Positions 14,399 through 16,749 of a DNA stretch of 16,749 bases are shown in pieces; the stretch's first letter is position 1, and every line of letters begins with the position of its first letter. The position numbers and the translations under genes are program-made. The notes under the pieces are model-generated. The model was not told the DNA's origin, did not search any database, and saw only the letters and a program-made list of their open reading frames with translations. This stretch comes from DASXRA01 sp036558905 (lineage in GTDB: Bacteria; Actinomycetota; Actinomycetes; Mycobacteriales; Jatrophihabitantaceae), in contig DATBER010000050.1 of NCBI GenBank assembly GCA_036558905.1, forward strand, positions 1 to 16,749. Direction: 5' to 3'.

Positions 14399-14755
14399 AT
14401 GAACACGCTCGACACCGTGGATGCCGAGTCGCTGCGCTCCGACGTGCCCGACTTCCGGCCCGGCGACACCCTGAAGGTCCACGTCCGGGTGGTCGAGGGT
14501 TCGCGTTCGCGCATCCAGGTATTCCAGGGCGTCGTCATCCGCCGGCAGGGCGGCGGCCTGCGCGAGACGTTCACCGTCCGCAAGGTCAGCTTCGGCGTGG
14601 GCGTCGAGCGGACCTTCCCGGTGCACACCCCGGTCATCGACAAGATCGAGGTCGTCACCCGCGGCGACGTGCGGCGGGCCAAGCTCTACTACCTGCGCGA
14701 CCTGCGCGGTAAGGCGGCCAAGATCAAGGAGAAGCGGGAGACGGTCGCCCGCTGA
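14399..14755 (+). CDS. rplS: 50S ribosomal protein L19
   Basis: Large-subunit ribosomal protein L19, located at the 30S-50S interface, 118 residues. The ATG at 14399 follows GAAGGA with a 10-base gap. The body matches L19 throughout: DFRPGDTLKVHVRVVEG, RIQVFQGVVIRRQGGGLRET, FTVRKVSFGVGVERTFP, and RRAKLYYLRDLRGKAAKIKE near the C-terminus. The sequence upstream in frame from 14270 lacks family similarity and is leader. It is followed 20 bases later by lepB on the same strand. Confidence 0.98.
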   Translation: MNTLDTVDAESLRSDVPDFRPGDTLKVHVRVVEGSRSRIQVFQGVVIRRQGGGLRETFTVRKVSFGVGVERTFPVHTPVIDKIEVVTRGDVRRAKLYYLRDLRGKAAKIKEKRETVAR

Positions 14756-14775
14756 GCTCGGCGGACGACGATCGG

Positions 14776-16014
14776 ATGGCGGACGACGAGGCGCAGCGCC
14801 GCGCCCCTCTCGCTGATTCCGGATCAGGATCGGGGAGCGCTCGGGCCGGCCAGCTCGAGTCCGAGGCGTCGGCGCGCAACAGCGCCCTGGCCGACGCCCT
14901 GGCCCTGCACGACGAGGCCGACGGCGACCCGCCCGAGACGCCGGCCGAGCGCCCACCGCTGGGCGAGCCGCGACCGGCCCTGAGCGAGCCGGCCCTGAGC
15001 GAGCCGCACCGGGTCGACGAGACGGCGGCGGCCGAGACGAGGCCGCTGACCGACGCGAACTCCGCCGCTGACGCGCCGGCCGCAACGGGCGCTGCGGACG
15101 GGGGAACCGCCCCGCCCGGCCCCCCGCGCTGGCAGTTCTGGCGACGCGGCGGCGCGCCCCGGCCGCCGAAGCGCAAGAAGGCGCCCTGGTGGGAGCTGCC
15201 CGTCCTCATCGCGGTCGCGATCGCCGTCGCGGTGCTGATCAAGACTTTCCTGATCCAGCCGTTCTACATCCCGTCCGAGTCGATGGAGAAGACGCTGCAC
15301 GGGTGCCCGGGCTGCTCCGGCGACCGGATGCTGGTCAACAAGCTGATCTTCGACATCCGCGACCCGCACCCCGGCGACATCGTCGTGTTCCGGGCGCCAC
15401 CCGGCTGGGACGAGGAACCGACCCCCAAGGCCCCGACGAACCCGTTCGTCAAGGGCGTGCGGTGGTTCGGCCAGCTGATCGGCTTCGTGCCGCCGGACGA
15501 GAAGGACCTGATCAAGCGGGTGATCGCCGTCGGCGGCCAGACCGTGCAGTGCTGCGATGCGCAGGGCCGGGTCCAGATCAGCAACCACGGCAAGAACGGT
15601 CCGTGGAACTCGTTGGACGAGCCGTACATCTACCAGAACAGCCCGTGGGATCCGCGCGACCGGCCCGGCCACATCCAGTCGGGCAGCGCCGACCAGCGCA
15701 CCTTCGGGCCGATCACCATCCCCAAGGGTCGGATCTGGGTGATGGGCGATCACCGCGGCGACTCGGCCGACTCGCGCTTCCACTGCATCGAGGAGTCGCC
15801 GGCCGATCACATCTGCGGCACGGCCAACACCACCGTGTCCGTCAGCAAGGTGATCGGTAAGGGCACATTGATCGCCTGGCCGCCGTCGCGCTGGCGCACC
15901 CTCGGTACGCCGCCGACGTTCAAGCACCTGGCCGACGGGATGACGCCGGCCATCGGTGGGGCGCTCGCCGTGCTGCCCATCTTCGGGTTGCGGCGGCGTC
16001 GCCGGCGTCGCTGA
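14776..16014 (+). CDS. lepB: Signal peptidase I with long N-terminal extension
   Basis: Membrane serine protease that removes signal peptides from exported proteins, which here would include the GH27 enzyme. The 412-residue protein has a 135-residue acidic, Ala/Pro/Glu-rich cytoplasmic extension ending in KRKK (132-135), a transmembrane helix at about 140-158, and the catalytic core: S169 in FYIPSESMEKTL, K247 in DLIKRVIAVGG, and the conserved MGDHRGDSADSR box at 323-334. A second hydrophobic segment (about 389-405) and a terminal run of arginines close the protein. The core carries cysteine clusters (CPGC 177-180, CC 259-260, C337, C347) and a Pro-rich insert (about 208-242). The ATG at 14776 has only a GGCGGA-like ribosome site. 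The TGATG junction couples it to the Nudix gene. Confidence 0.96.
   Translation: MADDEAQRRAPLADSGSGSGSARAGQLESEASARNSALADALALHDEADGDPPETPAERPPLGEPRPALSEPALSEPHRVDETAAAETRPLTDANSAADAPAATGAADGGTAPPGPPRWQFWRRGGAPRPPKRKKAPWWELPVLIAVAIAVAVLIKTFLIQPFYIPSESMEKTLHGCPGCSGDRMLVNKLIFDIRDPHPGDIVVFRAPPGWDEEPTPKAPTNPFVKGVRWFGQLIGFVPPDEKDLIKRVIAVGGQTVQCCDAQGRVQISNHGKNGPWNSLDEPYIYQNSPWDPRDRPGHIQSGSADQRTFGPITIPKGRIWVMGDHRGDSADSRFHCIEESPADHICGTANTTVSVSKVIGKGTLIAWPPSRWRTLGTPPTFKHLADGMTPAIGGALAVLPIFGLRRRRRRR
14974..15003 (+). repeat. Two tandem 15-base copies inside lepB
   Basis: The unit CCGGCCCTGAGCGAG occurs twice head to tail with no difference between copies, encoding a repeated PALSE in the acidic N-terminal extension of signal peptidase. 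It looks like a recent slippage duplication in a low-complexity region, tolerated because it stays in frame. Confidence 0.85.
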
Positions 16015-16749
16015 TGGCGCCGATCCCTCGCGTCGGCGGCCGGCTGCTGCTGGTCGATCCCGACGATCGGGTGGTGCTCGTCGAGGAGCGGCTCGACCTC
16101 GCCGGCCCGGCCACCGAGTGGCTCATCCCGGGCGGTGGCGTCGAGCCCGACGAGACACCGGCCCAGGCCGCCGTCCGCGAGACATTCGAGGAGACGGGCA
16201 TCGCCGTCCCGCTCGACGAGGTCCGCGAGCTGTACACCTACCGCCGCCGGTGGACCGACGTCGAGCGCGGCTTGCAGTACGACCAGCTCGAGCACGCGTA
16301 CCTGGCCCGGCTGGGCTCGCCGCGCTCGCTTGCGCCGGCTGCGCTGACCGACGACGAGCGGCCGTACGTGGTCGGCCCACGCTGGTGGACGATCGACGAG
16401 CTGCGGACCAGTGACGCCCGGCTCGAGCCGCCCGACCTCGCCGACGTCCTGGGCCGGGCTCTGGCCACGCCCCGCGTCGCCGGGCGGGTGCTGCTGCTCG
16501 ACGAGCACGACCGGGTTCTGCTCGTCGAGAGCAACGTCGACGTCGGCGCTTCGAACACGCACTGGATCACGCCGGGCGGCGGCACCGATCCGGGCGAGAC
16601 GCCGGCCCAGGCCGCGGTCCGCGAGACGTACGAGGAGCTGGCCGTCCGCATCGAGCTGCCGGCCGGCGCCGAGCCCGCTTACAGCGACCACGAGGTGTTC
16701 AGCTTCAACGGCCGCTGGTACGACCAGACCAACCACTACTGGGTCGTGC
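16014..16749 (+). CDS. Tandem-Nudix-domain hydrolase (3' end outside window)
   Basis: A frame open from the ATG at 16014, which overlaps the lepB stop as TGATG, to the right edge (245 residues visible). It contains two Nudix units. The first box is G41-x5-E47-x7-R55-E56-x2-E59-E60-T-G62-I63, complete apart from Thr at a hydrophobic position. The second is G189-x5-E195-x7-R203-E204-x2-E207-E208-L-A210-V211, with Ala where the consensus has Gly. Nudix enzymes hydrolyse nucleoside diphosphates linked to another group, using divalent metal held by the box glutamates, all of which are kept in both units. Each unit starts similarly (GRLLLVDPDDRVVLVEE and GRVLLLDEHDRVLLVES), showing an internal duplication. 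A Nudix gene after lepB is seen in some actinobacteria. The substrate is unknown. Confidence 0.88.
   Translation, partial: MAPIPRVGGRLLLVDPDDRVVLVEERLDLAGPATEWLIPGGGVEPDETPAQAAVRETFEETGIAVPLDEVRELYTYRRRWTDVERGLQYDQLEHAYLARLGSPRSLAPAALTDDERPYVVGPRWWTIDELRTSDARLEPPDLADVLGRALATPRVAGRVLLLDEHDRVLLVESNVDVGASNTHWITPGGGTDPGETPAQAAVRETYEELAVRIELPAGAEPAYSDHEVFSFNGRWYDQTNHYWVV
16152..16193 (+). repeat. Internal duplication in the Nudix gene, copy 1 (copy 2 at 16596-16637)
   Basis: Forty-two bases encoding the heart of the first Nudix box (ETPAQAAVRETFEE) match 16596-16637 (ETPAQAAVRETYEE) at 38 positions. The copies are 444 bases apart in the same frame. The flanking parts of the two domains are much less alike, so this block is either under strong constraint or recently converted. 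Confidence 0.85.

Noticed and set aside
14833..14845. GAGCGCTC core resembling the LacI/CebR operator in the lepB 5' coding region
   Set aside because: Only the eight central bases are palindromic; the flanks are not symmetric, and it lies within a housekeeping coding sequence without a nearby promoter.

Overview
The window is high-GC DNA with GTG starts, short ATGA/GTGA overlaps, Tat-type and lipoprotein export signals, and the gene order rpsP - KH protein - rimM - trmD - rplS - lepB - Nudix. Together these point to an actinobacterium. I cannot name a genus from the sequence alone. Both edges cut genes: the left edge cuts a GH27 alpha-galactosidase upstream of its start, and the right edge cuts a tandem-Nudix protein.

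Region A (1-4028, + strand) holds two exported glycoside hydrolases in tandem. The first is a GH27 alpha-galactosidase with NEW3-like and NPCBM carbohydrate-binding modules. The second is a Tat-exported GH97 enzyme. They converge on the next operon across a long inverted repeat (4034-4078).

Region B (4094-11882, - strand, read right to left) is a complete sugar-uptake locus: LacI regulator, lipoprotein solute-binding protein, two CUT1 permeases, a GH5-like hydrolase and a GH1 beta-glycosidase. The last two enzymes lack signal peptides and so act in the cytoplasm. A perfect 16-bp palindrome (10747-10762), typical of LacI-family operators, lies just downstream of a predicted promoter in front of the binding-protein gene. 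A 14-bp perfect hairpin separates the binding-protein gene from the permeases. No transport ATPase is encoded, as expected if a shared MsiK-type ATPase is used. My reading of regions A and B is that secreted alpha-galactosidases trim a galactose-decorated polysaccharide or oligosaccharide, the importer takes up the product, and GH5 plus GH1 finish it inside. A galactomannan-type or other beta-linked substrate is plausible but not proven.

Region C (11883-12313) is a 431-base gap with two related hairpin repeats and the rpsP leader. Region D (12314-16749, + strand) is the housekeeping translation and secretion cluster: ribosomal protein S16, KhpA-type KH protein, 16S maturation factor RimM, tRNA m1G37 methyltransferase TrmD, ribosomal protein L19, signal peptidase I, and a protein with two Nudix boxes.

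I found no CRISPR array, transposase, phage gene, tRNA or rRNA. The gene families are all known. The items most worth checking are the regulatory and structural elements of the sugar locus, the paired hairpins at the junction with rpsP, the unusual GH97 active-site motif and the duplicated Nudix protein.
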